Below are positions 33,809-41,524 of a stretch of 64,000 bases of DNA, one piece after another. How positions within the stretch are numbered: the first letter of the stretch is position 1; every line of letters starts with the position of its first letter. This stretch comes from Pyrobaculum arsenaticum DSM 13514 (GTDB lineage: Archaea > Thermoproteota > Thermoprotei > Thermoproteales > Thermoproteaceae), in the NCBI RefSeq assembly GCF_000016385.1, contig NC_009376.1:372001-436000 (forward strand). The letters are read 5' to 3'. The notes beneath the pieces are model-generated. The model saw nothing but the letters and a program-made list of their open reading frames with translations. It was not told the origin of the DNA and made no database searches. Made by a program: the position numbers and the translations under genes.

Positions 33809-36175
33809 TTAGTCTTTTCCCTTCACGGTGCCGACGACGAAGAGCGGGACGTCGAACTCCCCGCCGTAGTAGTAGAAGAGCAGGACCTTCACAATCTCTC
33901 TTAGTACCAGCATTAGGTCGCCTCTCCTGATGCCTGCCGCCTCAGCTGCGTCTTTCCACGGGCGGGCTTGTAGCACCTTACTAATAAGTATGCGCTCGGC
34001 CACCTCGGGCAACGTAGGTCTTCTTGTCCTGGCGGAGTAGAAGTACTGGGTGGCGAGCATGTACACGGCGTCGGTCACGTTTTCGTAAGTCATGGGGCCG
34101 AATGCGTATGCCACCAGCCTGTCCAGCTGGTTCTTGGAGAGGGCGGGGGCGCCGTCTATGTCCCAGCCCCAGTCCTCTAGGAGGAGCCTAACCTCGGTGG
34201 GTAAGAGGTCGCTATAGGGCCCCATGAGCGAGTGGACCAGGCGCCGCCTAAACTCGACGTTTGCGTACTTAACATAGGCCTCAGCCTTCTCGTTGAGGGG
34301 TTTAACCAGTAAGACGCTGTACTCCCCAGACGATGGGTTGCGCTCGGGGGAGAGGTGGATGGGGACGTAGCCGTTCCTAACCCAGAACTTGAGGAGCTTG
34401 TCGTAGACGCCGAATCCAACCCCGACGTAGTCCAAGCCGAGTTGCCTCGCCTCCTCCTCGACTTTTTTCAGCATCTCTGTGCCGAGGCCCATGTCTTGTA
34501 GCTCTGGGTGGGTGGCAATCCTCACTATTCGCCACCCCCTCAGCTTGGCGAATTCGGGGAGGCGCCAGTACTTAAGGAAGCGGTCTGGAATAATGTTGCC
34601 AGGCAGCTTCAGCCCCCTAAGCGCCTGGTCTATGGAGAGGTCGTCTAGGCCCCCCTCGTAGGCCAGCTCCACCGAGACCACGATTTTGCCGTTGGGGAGA
34701 GCCAACGCCCTGGCTGTGTGGTGCGGCGCGTCTAGGAGCATGCCCAGGTCGTCGGGCTCGTTTCTGTAGTGGGCCTGTACGTAGATGCCGAAGAACTGCC
34801 TAAACGCCTCCTCGTCTTTCACGACGTCCTCCTCTTTTAGGTAGACCACCTCCTTCCTCTTGACGTATTCTTGATCCTCCGGCTCGATCTTAGCAGGCTC
34901 GGCGTTTAGGAGGAACACGTCGAAGAGCCAACGCTCTACCGGGTCGCCGGGGCCGTATCTAATAGGCTCTCTCATCTCGTAGAGGTGGACGTCTGTGTCT
35001 TTAGATTCTCTGAGGTATTTGAGGAAGCGTATGGAGAAGCCGCGGCCTGCCCCCTCGTAGCCGTGGATCGTCGAGGCGAAGACCACCCGGTCGAACTTCT
35101 TGTGGACGGTGTAGAGCACTGGCAGAGGCACCGCGGCGGCCTCGTCGATGGCGACTATGTCGGCGTTTTCGCGCTTGAGCAACATATACGGCGTAACCAC
35201 GTCTATGAAGATCCCGCTCGCCTTAATCGCCCTTATCTCCCCGCCCTCCTTCTCAAGACCCGGCTTGTAGCCCAAGGCTTCTAGGCCCTTGACGGCGAAT
35301 TCTAGAAGCGTCTCCAGGTTTGTGTACTCCATGGCGCTAACCACGATTTGGACCCTGGCCTTCGCCTTCCTGAGCTTGTGGCCCAGCCCCGCGAGGCCGA
35401 GCCCCAGCGCCGCGCTTTTACCCCTCCCCCTATCGGCTATAACGACAATTGCCTGCTTTCTCTTCGGCTTACTGTACAGCGCCTCGAATAACTTGAGCAC
35501 CTCTACCTGGTCCTGGGTAGCGGCGAGGCGGTATATCTTCAAGGGGATTACAGCCTTCTCCGGCGGCTCCGGCCTCTTTGGCTCATAGGGCTCCACTACA
35601 TCTATGCCAGACCCCTTCAACACCTCGCCGCGATCTGCGTCATATATCACAACGCCCCCGTGGCTATATAGGCTACGCCAGAACCGCTCCTTCAGCCTGT
35701 GCCTCAAGTCAGCCGGGGTGAACTGAGGCACCAGGAGCGTAGATTGGAACTTAGTCACGTAACCCCTCCACGTCTCTAAAGGCGGCACCAAAAAGACGTA
35801 TAGCCCCCCGCCCCTCACCACGCCGCCGAGGCGCCCGACGTCGTTGGGCTTTAAGTCGTTGACTAGATCCAAAACGGCGAAGTTGTATGTGGTGCCGAGC
35901 AACTTAGGCGTGTCTTTATAAGGCCTGAAATCCACCTCCAGAAACGTCCCCGACATGGCGTCTCTGAAGTAGTTCATCCTCCTGTTGGCGTCTGCGAACT
36001 CGGGCTGGAACATGTACAGCCCCTCCCCGCCGCCCCCCGCCGCCTCGTAGGCCTTAAGCGCCTCTGCCGCCGCCTCCGCTAGCTTCTTGTCGTCCCCCCC
36101 AGTGACCACCACTAGCCTCCTGTGGCGAGCTGTCCTAGCCCTCTCCACCTCTGCCTTAACAACGTCAAAAATCAC
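33809..36175 (-). CDS. tmcA: tRNA(Met) / RNA cytidine N4-acetyltransferase TmcA
   Basis: 788 aa, starting GTG 36175. Domain order matches TmcA/NAT10: an N-terminal DUF1726 region (residues 1-190), an RNA-helicase-like ATPase with Walker A VVIADRGRGKSAAL (about 243-256) and DEAA box IVAIDEAAAVPLP, a GNAT acetyltransferase (about 470-620; IATHPELQDMGLGTEMLKKV binds acetyl-CoA), and a C-terminal RNA-binding region. It makes N4-acetylcytidine using ATP and acetyl-CoA. In hyperthermophilic archaea this mark can be widespread in RNA and helps heat tolerance. It is preceded on the same strand by mqnD. Confidence 0.93.
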   Translation of the reverse strand: MIFDVVKAEVERARTARHRRLVVVTGGDDKKLAEAAAEALKAYEAAGGGGEGLYMFQPEFADANRRMNYFRDAMSGTFLEVDFRPYKDTPKLLGTTYNFAVLDLVNDLKPNDVGRLGGVVRGGGLYVFLVPPLETWRGYVTKFQSTLLVPQFTPADLRHRLKERFWRSLYSHGGVVIYDADRGEVLKGSGIDVVEPYEPKRPEPPEKAVIPLKIYRLAATQDQVEVLKLFEALYSKPKRKQAIVVIADRGRGKSAALGLGLAGLGHKLRKAKARVQIVVSAMEYTNLETLLEFAVKGLEALGYKPGLEKEGGEIRAIKASGIFIDVVTPYMLLKRENADIVAIDEAAAVPLPVLYTVHKKFDRVVFASTIHGYEGAGRGFSIRFLKYLRESKDTDVHLYEMREPIRYGPGDPVERWLFDVFLLNAEPAKIEPEDQEYVKRKEVVYLKEEDVVKDEEAFRQFFGIYVQAHYRNEPDDLGMLLDAPHHTARALALPNGKIVVSVELAYEGGLDDLSIDQALRGLKLPGNIIPDRFLKYWRLPEFAKLRGWRIVRIATHPELQDMGLGTEMLKKVEEEARQLGLDYVGVGFGVYDKLLKFWVRNGYVPIHLSPERNPSSGEYSVLLVKPLNEKAEAYVKYANVEFRRRLVHSLMGPYSDLLPTEVRLLLEDWGWDIDGAPALSKNQLDRLVAYAFGPMTYENVTDAVYMLATQYFYSARTRRPTLPEVAERILISKVLQARPWKDAAEAAGIRRGDLMLVLREIVKVLLFYYYGGEFDVPLFVVGTVKGKD

Positions 36176-36193
36176 AGTGGGTAATATGGGGCA

Positions 36194-37000
36194 CTATAAA
36201 TCTATGTAATCGGGAGTGCACCCCGGCGTTAGCCCCGCCTCTTTTGCCCTGGCGAGGAGCTCCTCCAACGCCTTCTTACCCCTTTGACCGATGTCTCTGG
36301 TATACGCGTTGACGTACATGTCGACGAACTTGGCAGTCTCCTCGAGGGTGAGCCCCCGGGAGAACTTCTGTGCGTACTTCAAGGCCTCTTCTCTGTGTGA
36401 GTCGGCGTATTTGATAGAGTCGGCCAGGGCCTTTGTAACCGCCGCGGCGAAGTCCCGTCCGAGGGCTTTCCTCACGACGTCAAGCCCCAGTGGGGTGGGG
36501 AGGTCCGTCTCGCGGAGCCACCACTCTCCAAGGTCTAAGATCTTTCTTAGGCCCCGGCGGCTGTAGGTGATCTGCCCCTCGTGTATGAGCACGCCTGCGT
36601 CCACCACGCCGGCCGCCACGGCGTCCATGATCTTGTCGAAGGGGATTTCCACCGTTTTGACATGCGGCATGGCAAGCCTGACTAGGAGAGCCGCAGTGGT
36701 GTACCTCCCCGGCACGGCCACGTGCCGCGGACGGTCCACCTCCCTCCCCACCACGACGGGGCCGTAGCCCTCGCCCATGGAGGCCCCCACCGACATGACG
36801 TAGTACCTGTCACATATGTAGGCCAGGGCGTGGGCACTTACAGCCGTTATATCGAGGAGCTCCTCGATGGCCAGCTTGTTGAGAGTCTCTATGTCAGATA
36901 GGAACTCAACATACGGCGCTGGTAGCTTTACAGCGCCTGAGGCGATGCCGTAGAACATGTAGGCGTCGTCGGCGTCGGGGGAGTGGGCTATCTTGATCAT
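36194..37000 (-). CDS. mqnD: 1,4-dihydroxy-6-naphthoate synthase MqnD (menaquinone biosynthesis)
   Basis: 268 aa, two-lobed periplasmic-binding-protein-like fold. The N-terminal IAHSPDADDAYMFYGIASG and the motif GVLIHEGQITYSRRGL (about 145-160) are diagnostic of MqnD, which converts cyclic dehypoxanthinyl futalosine in the futalosine pathway. It implies menaquinone as respiratory quinone, fitting the quinol-oxidising bd-type enzyme encoded at 40418-43134. Other mqn genes are not in the window. It starts divergently from the HEPN gene, with a short shared promoter region. Confidence 0.88.
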   Translation of the reverse strand: MIKIAHSPDADDAYMFYGIASGAVKLPAPYVEFLSDIETLNKLAIEELLDITAVSAHALAYICDRYYVMSVGASMGEGYGPVVVGREVDRPRHVAVPGRYTTAALLVRLAMPHVKTVEIPFDKIMDAVAAGVVDAGVLIHEGQITYSRRGLRKILDLGEWWLRETDLPTPLGLDVVRKALGRDFAAAVTKALADSIKYADSHREEALKYAQKFSRGLTLEETAKFVDMYVNAYTRDIGQRGKKALEELLARAKEAGLTPGCTPDYIDL

Positions 37001-37047
37001 AGAGGCTACCTGGAGGACAAATAAAAACTATTAGCTTCATCCCATAA

Positions 37048-37434
37048 GTGGAGGCCAGAGAGGAGGCGGAGACTCTGAAGAGGAGGTCGCGGGCCTTTCT
37101 CCAGACAGCTCGCTTCCAGATTGAGAGCGGGATGTTCGACCTCGCGGTTTTCAACACGGAGCAGGCCCTCCAGCTCTTCCTTAAGGCCAAGTTGCTGGAG
37201 TACGGGGTACAGTACCCCAGGACGTGCGGCATACGCCGCCTCCTACGCCTCCTGGCCAACGCGGCTCCGGGAGAAGAGGGACGGCGCCACGGCGAGTTGC
37301 TAAGTAAATATGTGTTCGAGCTCGGAGTATTAGAAGACGCCTACATAAACGCCAGATACATCCCAAGAGAGTACACCAGGGAAGAGGCCGAAAGGCTTTT
37401 TAGCCTCGTCAGCGAAATAATAAGTGGCGGATAG
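37048..37434 (+). CDS. HEPN-domain protein of a HEPN-MNT pair
   Basis: 128 aa from GTG 37048. Four-helix HEPN pattern: RSRAFLQTARFQIESGMFDLAVFNTEQALQ (split over helices 1-2), LKAKLLEYGVQYPRT and, in the last helices, EDAYINARYIPREYTREEA. The catalytic R-x4-6-H of HEPN ribonucleases is absent; the ARY...P pattern is that of the non-toxic HEPN subfamily found beside minimal nucleotidyltransferases. The stop lies 11 bases inside the following MNT gene. Confidence 0.85.
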   Translation: MEAREEAETLKRRSRAFLQTARFQIESGMFDLAVFNTEQALQLFLKAKLLEYGVQYPRTCGIRRLLRLLANAAPGEEGRRHGELLSKYVFELGVLEDAYINARYIPREYTREEAERLFSLVSEIISGG

Positions 37435-37741
37435 ACTTCTGATAGAGGACGCTAAGAGGAGGCAGGAGGTGTTTAAAAACCTGGACAAATACCTCGCCGT
37501 TATTAAATATGTGGTTAAGTCGCTGGATCCAGACGCTGAGATATATCTCTTCGGCTCAGTCGCCGAGAGAAGGCACATACTTACCAGCGACATAGATGTA
37601 TTGGTCATAACCACAATAAATCCCGGCGTGGTGCTTGAGAAGTTGTGGAGAGCCGGCATCGGCGACACCTTCGAAATCCACGTGAGAACTCCAGACATGC
37701 TACCTCTCTACCGACGACACAGCAAGCTAGTAAAGATATAG
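37424..37741 (+). CDS. Minimal nucleotidyltransferase (MNT)
   Basis: 105 aa from GTG 37424. The nucleotidyltransferase motif GSVAERRHILTSDIDVLV (G-S-x10-D-x-D) is at about residues 43-60, and a third acidic residue is expected in FEIHV near 86. It overlaps the HEPN gene by 11 bases. Related MNT proteins transfer nucleotides to partner HEPN proteins, but because this partner lacks the RNase motif the pair may not be a toxin-antitoxin unit. Confidence 0.85.
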   Translation: MADRLLIEDAKRRQEVFKNLDKYLAVIKYVVKSLDPDAEIYLFGSVAERRHILTSDIDVLVITTINPGVVLEKLWRAGIGDTFEIHVRTPDMLPLYRRHSKLVKI

Positions 37742-38002
37742 AAAGGCGTCATACGCCTCTTATCGACAAGCCTCGCCAAGCTGTTGGCACACGCCCCGAA
37801 GCCCAGCCTGTTTGCAAAATTCACACCGACGACATGAGGCCCTCCTGTGAAAAACCCTCCAACTGCGACCTTACATCCGCCACGCTATCGCCCTATTGGC
37901 GTTCACGCGGCGGACCGTTGGCCCCACTCGACGTGAGGAGGTAGAGATCTGTAGCTGTCTAAGCCAGTCACTCCTCTATTTTTTCGACGATTTTGCTCAA
38001 TC

Positions 38003-38815
38003 TCATTTTTTCGACGCAATTACAGCGGCGGCTGTGAGCAGTATATAAGCGACCAGCGTTAGGGGTCCCGGCGCCTGGCCAAAGAGGAGGTACCCCCACA
38101 GAGCGGCGAGCACTGGCTCAGACGAGGCCACCACAGAGGCTCTGGACCCCTCAACTTTCTCTACTGCCGATGCGAAAAGGCTGTATGGCAGTACTGTGCC
38201 TAACACCCCCATGTAGGCGCCTGCGAGGATCTCGCTCGCTGTGGGAAAGGCGTGATTCATCTGCGCGTGGTAGAGGAGTACGGGGGCTGTGACCGACACC
38301 GTGTACGGCATTGCGCCGTAGGACGCCTCCCTCGCCCCGCCGCGTTTAGATATTAGCCGCGCCGTTGCGATGTACAGCCCGTAGAACAGCCCCGAGGCAA
38401 GGCCTGCCACCAGCCCTATTGCCGATAGCTCCCCGCTGGCCGACGCTTGCAACATAACCGCCACCGCCGCCAGTACCAGCGCTACGGCAACAGCGCCCCA
38501 CTTGTTAGGCCGCTCCCCCGCGGGAAGTAGCACCAGGGTGGTCCAGAGAGGCGCCGTGTATAACAGATAGGCGGCTGGGCCAACTCCGGCATAGACAGCG
38601 GCGATGGGATACGTGGTGAAGAGAGCCCCTAGAAACAGCCCAGGTACAACACCTCTCCTCGATATCCCCTTAGCTATGGCCAGCGACAACACGGCCGCAA
38701 AAATAGAGCGATAAAAGGCCAGCCATATAAGATCCCCTCCCAGACTCGCCGCAACGCCTAGCGTAGACCAAAGCGCGGCGGCGGCTGTTATCTTAGCATA
38801 GGCGTTTAGGGTCAT
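38003..38815 (-). CDS. EamA/DMT-family membrane transporter
   Basis: 270 aa with ten membrane helices in two repeats. EamA features include the N-terminal KITAAAALWSTLGVAASLGG and GASYGAMPYTVSVTAPVLL-like pore helices, and the final repeat with SSEPVLAALWGYLLFGQ, a strong EamA signature. Its start overlaps the stop of the wHTH gene (38815) by one base, so regulator and exporter are cotranscribed. The gap 37742-38002 has no feature I can support. Confidence 0.85.
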   Translation of the reverse strand: MTLNAYAKITAAAALWSTLGVAASLGGDLIWLAFYRSIFAAVLSLAIAKGISRRGVVPGLFLGALFTTYPIAAVYAGVGPAAYLLYTAPLWTTLVLLPAGERPNKWGAVAVALVLAAVAVMLQASASGELSAIGLVAGLASGLFYGLYIATARLISKRGGAREASYGAMPYTVSVTAPVLLYHAQMNHAFPTASEILAGAYMGVLGTVLPYSLFASAVEKVEGSRASVVASSEPVLAALWGYLLFGQAPGPLTLVAYILLTAAAVIASKK

Positions 38816-39285
38816 TAAAGTTCGTCATCTCCGACGCCGAAGTCTCCCACCTCGCTAGTATCTTCTTCCGTGATTGCCTCCTCTGGCACCGCTGCGGCCG
38901 CGCCTAGCGCCGCTGAGTAAAGCGCCAGGTCTAACATGCCCATGGCCAATAGGGCGGGGAGCGCCGGCGCCAGGGGGGCGACGAGCTCATCTGCCTCCTC
39001 CCGTAACCCCTCCCGCCTCAGCTCTGCTGCTTTCTGCAACTTGTCTCTCACCTCATGCCGCCACTTTTCAAGAACCTCCCAACCCCTCTCAGTCAGAGTA
39101 TAAACCTCCTTTCTGAAAACTAACCCCTTCTCCCGCCTCTCCACAAGCCCATACGCCATTAAGGTGCTGAGAATGGCCTCGGCGTCGTGCACCTCTATCC
39201 CCGCAACCTCTGCCACCTCTTCCGCAGTTTTACCGCCCCTGGACAGAGCCTCAAGCACAACGTAGTACTCCGCCTTGAACTCCAT
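38815..39285 (-). CDS. Winged-helix transcriptional regulator
   Basis: 156 aa. Residues 5-75 form a winged helix (VLEALSRGGKTAEEVAEVAG, DAEAILSTLMAYGLVERRE, VYTLTERGWEVLEKW), resembling PadR/MarR-type archaeal regulators. A charged coiled coil (75-105) and a hydrophobic Ala/Leu-rich segment (about 107-135) follow, and the tail is acidic. The hydrophobic segment could pack in a dimer or touch the membrane. It is cotranscribed with an EamA exporter, which it probably controls. Confidence 0.75.
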   Translation of the reverse strand: MEFKAEYYVVLEALSRGGKTAEEVAEVAGIEVHDAEAILSTLMAYGLVERREKGLVFRKEVYTLTERGWEVLEKWRHEVRDKLQKAAELRREGLREEADELVAPLAPALPALLAMGMLDLALYSAALGAAAAVPEEAITEEDTSEVGDFGVGDDEL

Positions 39286-39313
39286 GTCAGAATTTTAACC
39301 CAGCAATAAAAAT

Positions 39314-39754
39314 CTATCCAGTGATGTGAAGCGGCTGCAAGCCGAGCCGTGGCGAAGATGGGAAGAGCTGATAAACTTGGCCTCCAGCTGGCATGTTTCG
39401 TTTGCCCCCTTTCCACTCTCCAGGAGTCCAGAAGGAAATGTGGCACCTGGTCGCCTCTCGGCTCCCGGGGCGGGGCCGCGCCCGGAGGCTTAGAAGCCCC
39501 CTCGGCCGGGTACTCCCGCCGGCGGGAGTACCCGGCCTTAGGCCCGCGTGTATCCAGGGGACGTTGTAATCCCAGTAGCCCGTCTTCCTAGTTTGATTAA
39601 TTAGGTCTAAAGTCACGCCGAGGGCTTCGGGGTTTGTCCGGACCGTTTTAATAGCCCTTGTTGCCATCGCCGTTTTCTCTGGAGTAAGTTGGTCTAGTAG
39701 TTTAGCCTCAATAAGGGTATTTCCGACAATTTCAACGATTGTATTGTCCTTCAT
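39314..39754 (-). CDS. Uncharacterised ORF, C-terminal half probably disrupted
   Basis: 146 codons. The first 70 residues look like real protein (KDNTIVEIVGNTLIEAKLLD, TNPEALGVTLDLINQTRKTG, ending YWDYNVPWIHA). From about residue 72 the composition changes to Arg/Pro/Gly-rich sequence that simply translates the GC-rich palindrome region (39460-39540) and intergenic DNA. A gene truncated by, or ending near, a palindromic insertion is the simplest reading. It lies downstream of the damaged surface-like gene on the same strand. No family recognised. Confidence 0.4.
   Translation of the reverse strand: MKDNTIVEIVGNTLIEAKLLDQLTPEKTAMATRAIKTVRTNPEALGVTLDLINQTRKTGYWDYNVPWIHAGLRPGTPAGGSTRPRGLLSLRARPRPGSREATRCHISFWTPGEWKGGKRNMPAGGQVYQLFPSSPRLGLQPLHITG
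39504..39537. repeat. 34-bp perfect palindrome
   Basis: GGCCGGGTACTCCCGCC followed at once by its exact reverse complement, 17-bp arms and no spacer, centred at 39520/39521. It is flanked on the left by further GC-rich imperfect symmetry (GGGGCGGGGCCGCGCCC, GGCTTAGAAGCC). As RNA it would form a very stable hairpin; as DNA it could extrude a cruciform or be an inserted element. Confidence 0.8.
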
Positions 39755-39808
39755 CTTAATCGCTCCAAATTTAGTATCTACGGGGTCGTCCGTCTTTGTG
39801 GCGAGGAC

Positions 39809-40305
39809 TTAGTAGCCAGACGTACCATTCCGCTTGTAGTATATTATCGTGGTCTTATGTTTGCCTATTATTTTGCCGTTTCCGTCCTTTACCACGACGT
39901 ACAACTGGAAGACGCCGGAGGCATTGCCCTTTTTGTACAAAGTCACCTCGCGTTCCACTCTTTGGTAATCTACGGCGCATATACCTAAGTACGTATTTTT
40001 ACCGAATATCCGTACCCAGATACCCCACCATTGTTTCCCCAATTGGCGTAGGTATGTTCAGCGATGACCTCGATGGGGACGGTGGCGGCGCCGAAGAAGT
40101 TTGTGAGGGATGCTGTGATCGGCCTAGCCACAGTGATGTCGAAGGTCTTCACAACAGTGTATGAATTTGTGAAGCCTTCTTCTTTACATTTACAAGAGCT
40201 CTCGGGCGCATGTGCCGCCCCGGCACAGCAACACGTCCGGCGCGGCGGCGTTGGCATTAACATCAGCGGAGTAGGCGAAACACATGGAGCTAGTATAGTT
40301 ACCAC
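39809..40305 (-). pseudogene. Surface/pilin-like beta-sandwich protein, broken by a -1 frameshift
   Basis: Two minus-strand frames make one protein. Frame 1 (from about 40305) gives TVVKTFDITVARPITASLTN and ends in HTYANWGNNGG. Frame 2 continues as IWVRIFGKNTYLGICAVDYQ and YVVVKDGNGKIIGKHKTTII to 39809. Adding one G to the GGGG run near 40030 (minus strand ggtggggtatc) joins them as NNGGGIWVRIFG. The N-terminus is also suspect: a neighbouring frame reads CFAYSADVNANAAAP, which looks like a signal-peptide end. Alternating strands suggest an extracellular beta-sandwich. No family recognised. Confidence 0.55.
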
Positions 40306-40417
40306 CCAAGCTTCTTTAGCAACAACAATAGGTGATTATAAGCGGAGTGCGTTGCCTAGACTGTAAAAGATTCCACGCCGCATGAGATATTGGGCGGAGA
40401 GAAAAAAGGAAGGGGGA

Positions 40418-41524
40418 TTACTCAGCTTGTGGGACTTCTGCTAGGAATCTTCTATATAAGGCATAGAAGGCGGCTGTGGTAAACACGACAACTGAGAATA
40501 TGAAGAAGGCCAGTATTACATATACCGCGCCCATCGGAATGTCCATATAGAAGTTCGCAAACAGTGTCGCCGGCAGTCCCTTTTCGCCCGCTATGACCAT
40601 GTAGGGGTAGTGGGAGCCGTCGTTGAGCACCTCTCCAGCAACTACGATAAATAGGGCAAGCGGGCCTAGCCACTTTACGTAGCCCGGCGCCGCCGCGCCG
40701 GCTTTGATTTTCCTATAGGCCTGAAGCCCCAGTATAAACAACGTGGCCACTGCCACCAGCTTGATGGCGAAGAGCGGGCCGAAGGTGGTATTCACCGAGT
40801 TGAAGAGCAGAGGTGCATACCAGCTGAGAGATAGCCAGTACAGCGGCCCCAGCGAGAGCTGCGCCATGAGTACCAAGAAGCCTATTTTCAAGGCGGTGGA
40901 GATGCCTTTGGGGTCTTTCTCAAGAGACATCAAGCTAGCCGCTACGAAGCCTCCAGTGGAAATAACAGCGGCCACGGTGTGTAAGTACAGCGTCCAGAAA
41001 AGCGGGTTCTCATACGGCATAAAACCAGGGTTGTTGCCAGTCTGTAAGTAGTAGCCCACCGCGACCGGGTTGTTTATTTCTGCAAATATGGCGCGGAAGC
41101 CGAAGGGTATTCCAAACCCAGACAGGGCCATTACCCACATAATAAGAGAATGCGTCTTTGGATGTATCTTGCCCCAGGTGTACCAGCTTATTGCAATTGT
41201 GGGGATCCGCACCATTATAGAAGCGATTGCGATGGCAATTGGGATAAACAAGGCGTTAGTGGCCAATGTCGTAAGCGCTGTGAAGAAGCCGGCGAGGAAG
41301 ACGGTAATTATTGTCCCCCACACGCCGCTGAAAAGCTCAGATACTATCAATACCTTGAATGCCTTCCTCGCGAAGAGCTCTGACCACGCGTCGTTTTTCC
41401 TGTATGCAAGCCAGCGGTAGTACGCAGCGATTAGGCCAGTGCCCAGCGTCATTGCAGTGAATAATATGTGCAGAGTTACAGCAAGGCCGAGGCCAACAAA
41501 ACCGATGAATACAGCCTCGTTCAT
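40418..41524 (-). CDS. CydA' subunit of an archaeal bd-type oxygen reductase
   Basis: 368 aa with about nine membrane helices. It resembles CydA rather than CydB: an N-terminal helix with a heme-ligand-type His (GLAVTLHILFTAMTLGTGLI), then ARKAFKVLIVSELFSGVWGT, ISWYTWGKIHPKTHSLIMW and a conserved FWTLYLHTVAAVISTGGF segment. There is no CydB gene. Pairs of full CydA with a short CydA-like protein (CydA') are known from archaea such as Caldivirga and can reduce oxygen. It starts inside the last codons of cydA (4-base overlap). Confidence 0.75.
   Translation of the reverse strand: MNEAVFIGFVGLGLAVTLHILFTAMTLGTGLIAAYYRWLAYRKNDAWSELFARKAFKVLIVSELFSGVWGTIITVFLAGFFTALTTLATNALFIPIAIAIASIMVRIPTIAISWYTWGKIHPKTHSLIMWVMALSGFGIPFGFRAIFAEINNPVAVGYYLQTGNNPGFMPYENPLFWTLYLHTVAAVISTGGFVAASLMSLEKDPKGISTALKIGFLVLMAQLSLGPLYWLSLSWYAPLLFNSVNTTFGPLFAIKLVAVATLFILGLQAYRKIKAGAAAPGYVKWLGPLALFIVVAGEVLNDGSHYPYMVIAGEKGLPATLFANFYMDIPMGAVYVILAFFIFSVVVFTTAAFYALYRRFLAEVPQAE

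Noticed and set aside
33782..33812. A short ORF starting MCGLVIGAS, recalling the N-terminus of Ntn-type amidotransferases
   Set aside because: It is only nine codons long and its reading frame ends at once. Minus-strand fragments in the same gap (AIAYEDVTEAVYKALKALP) are also too short to support.
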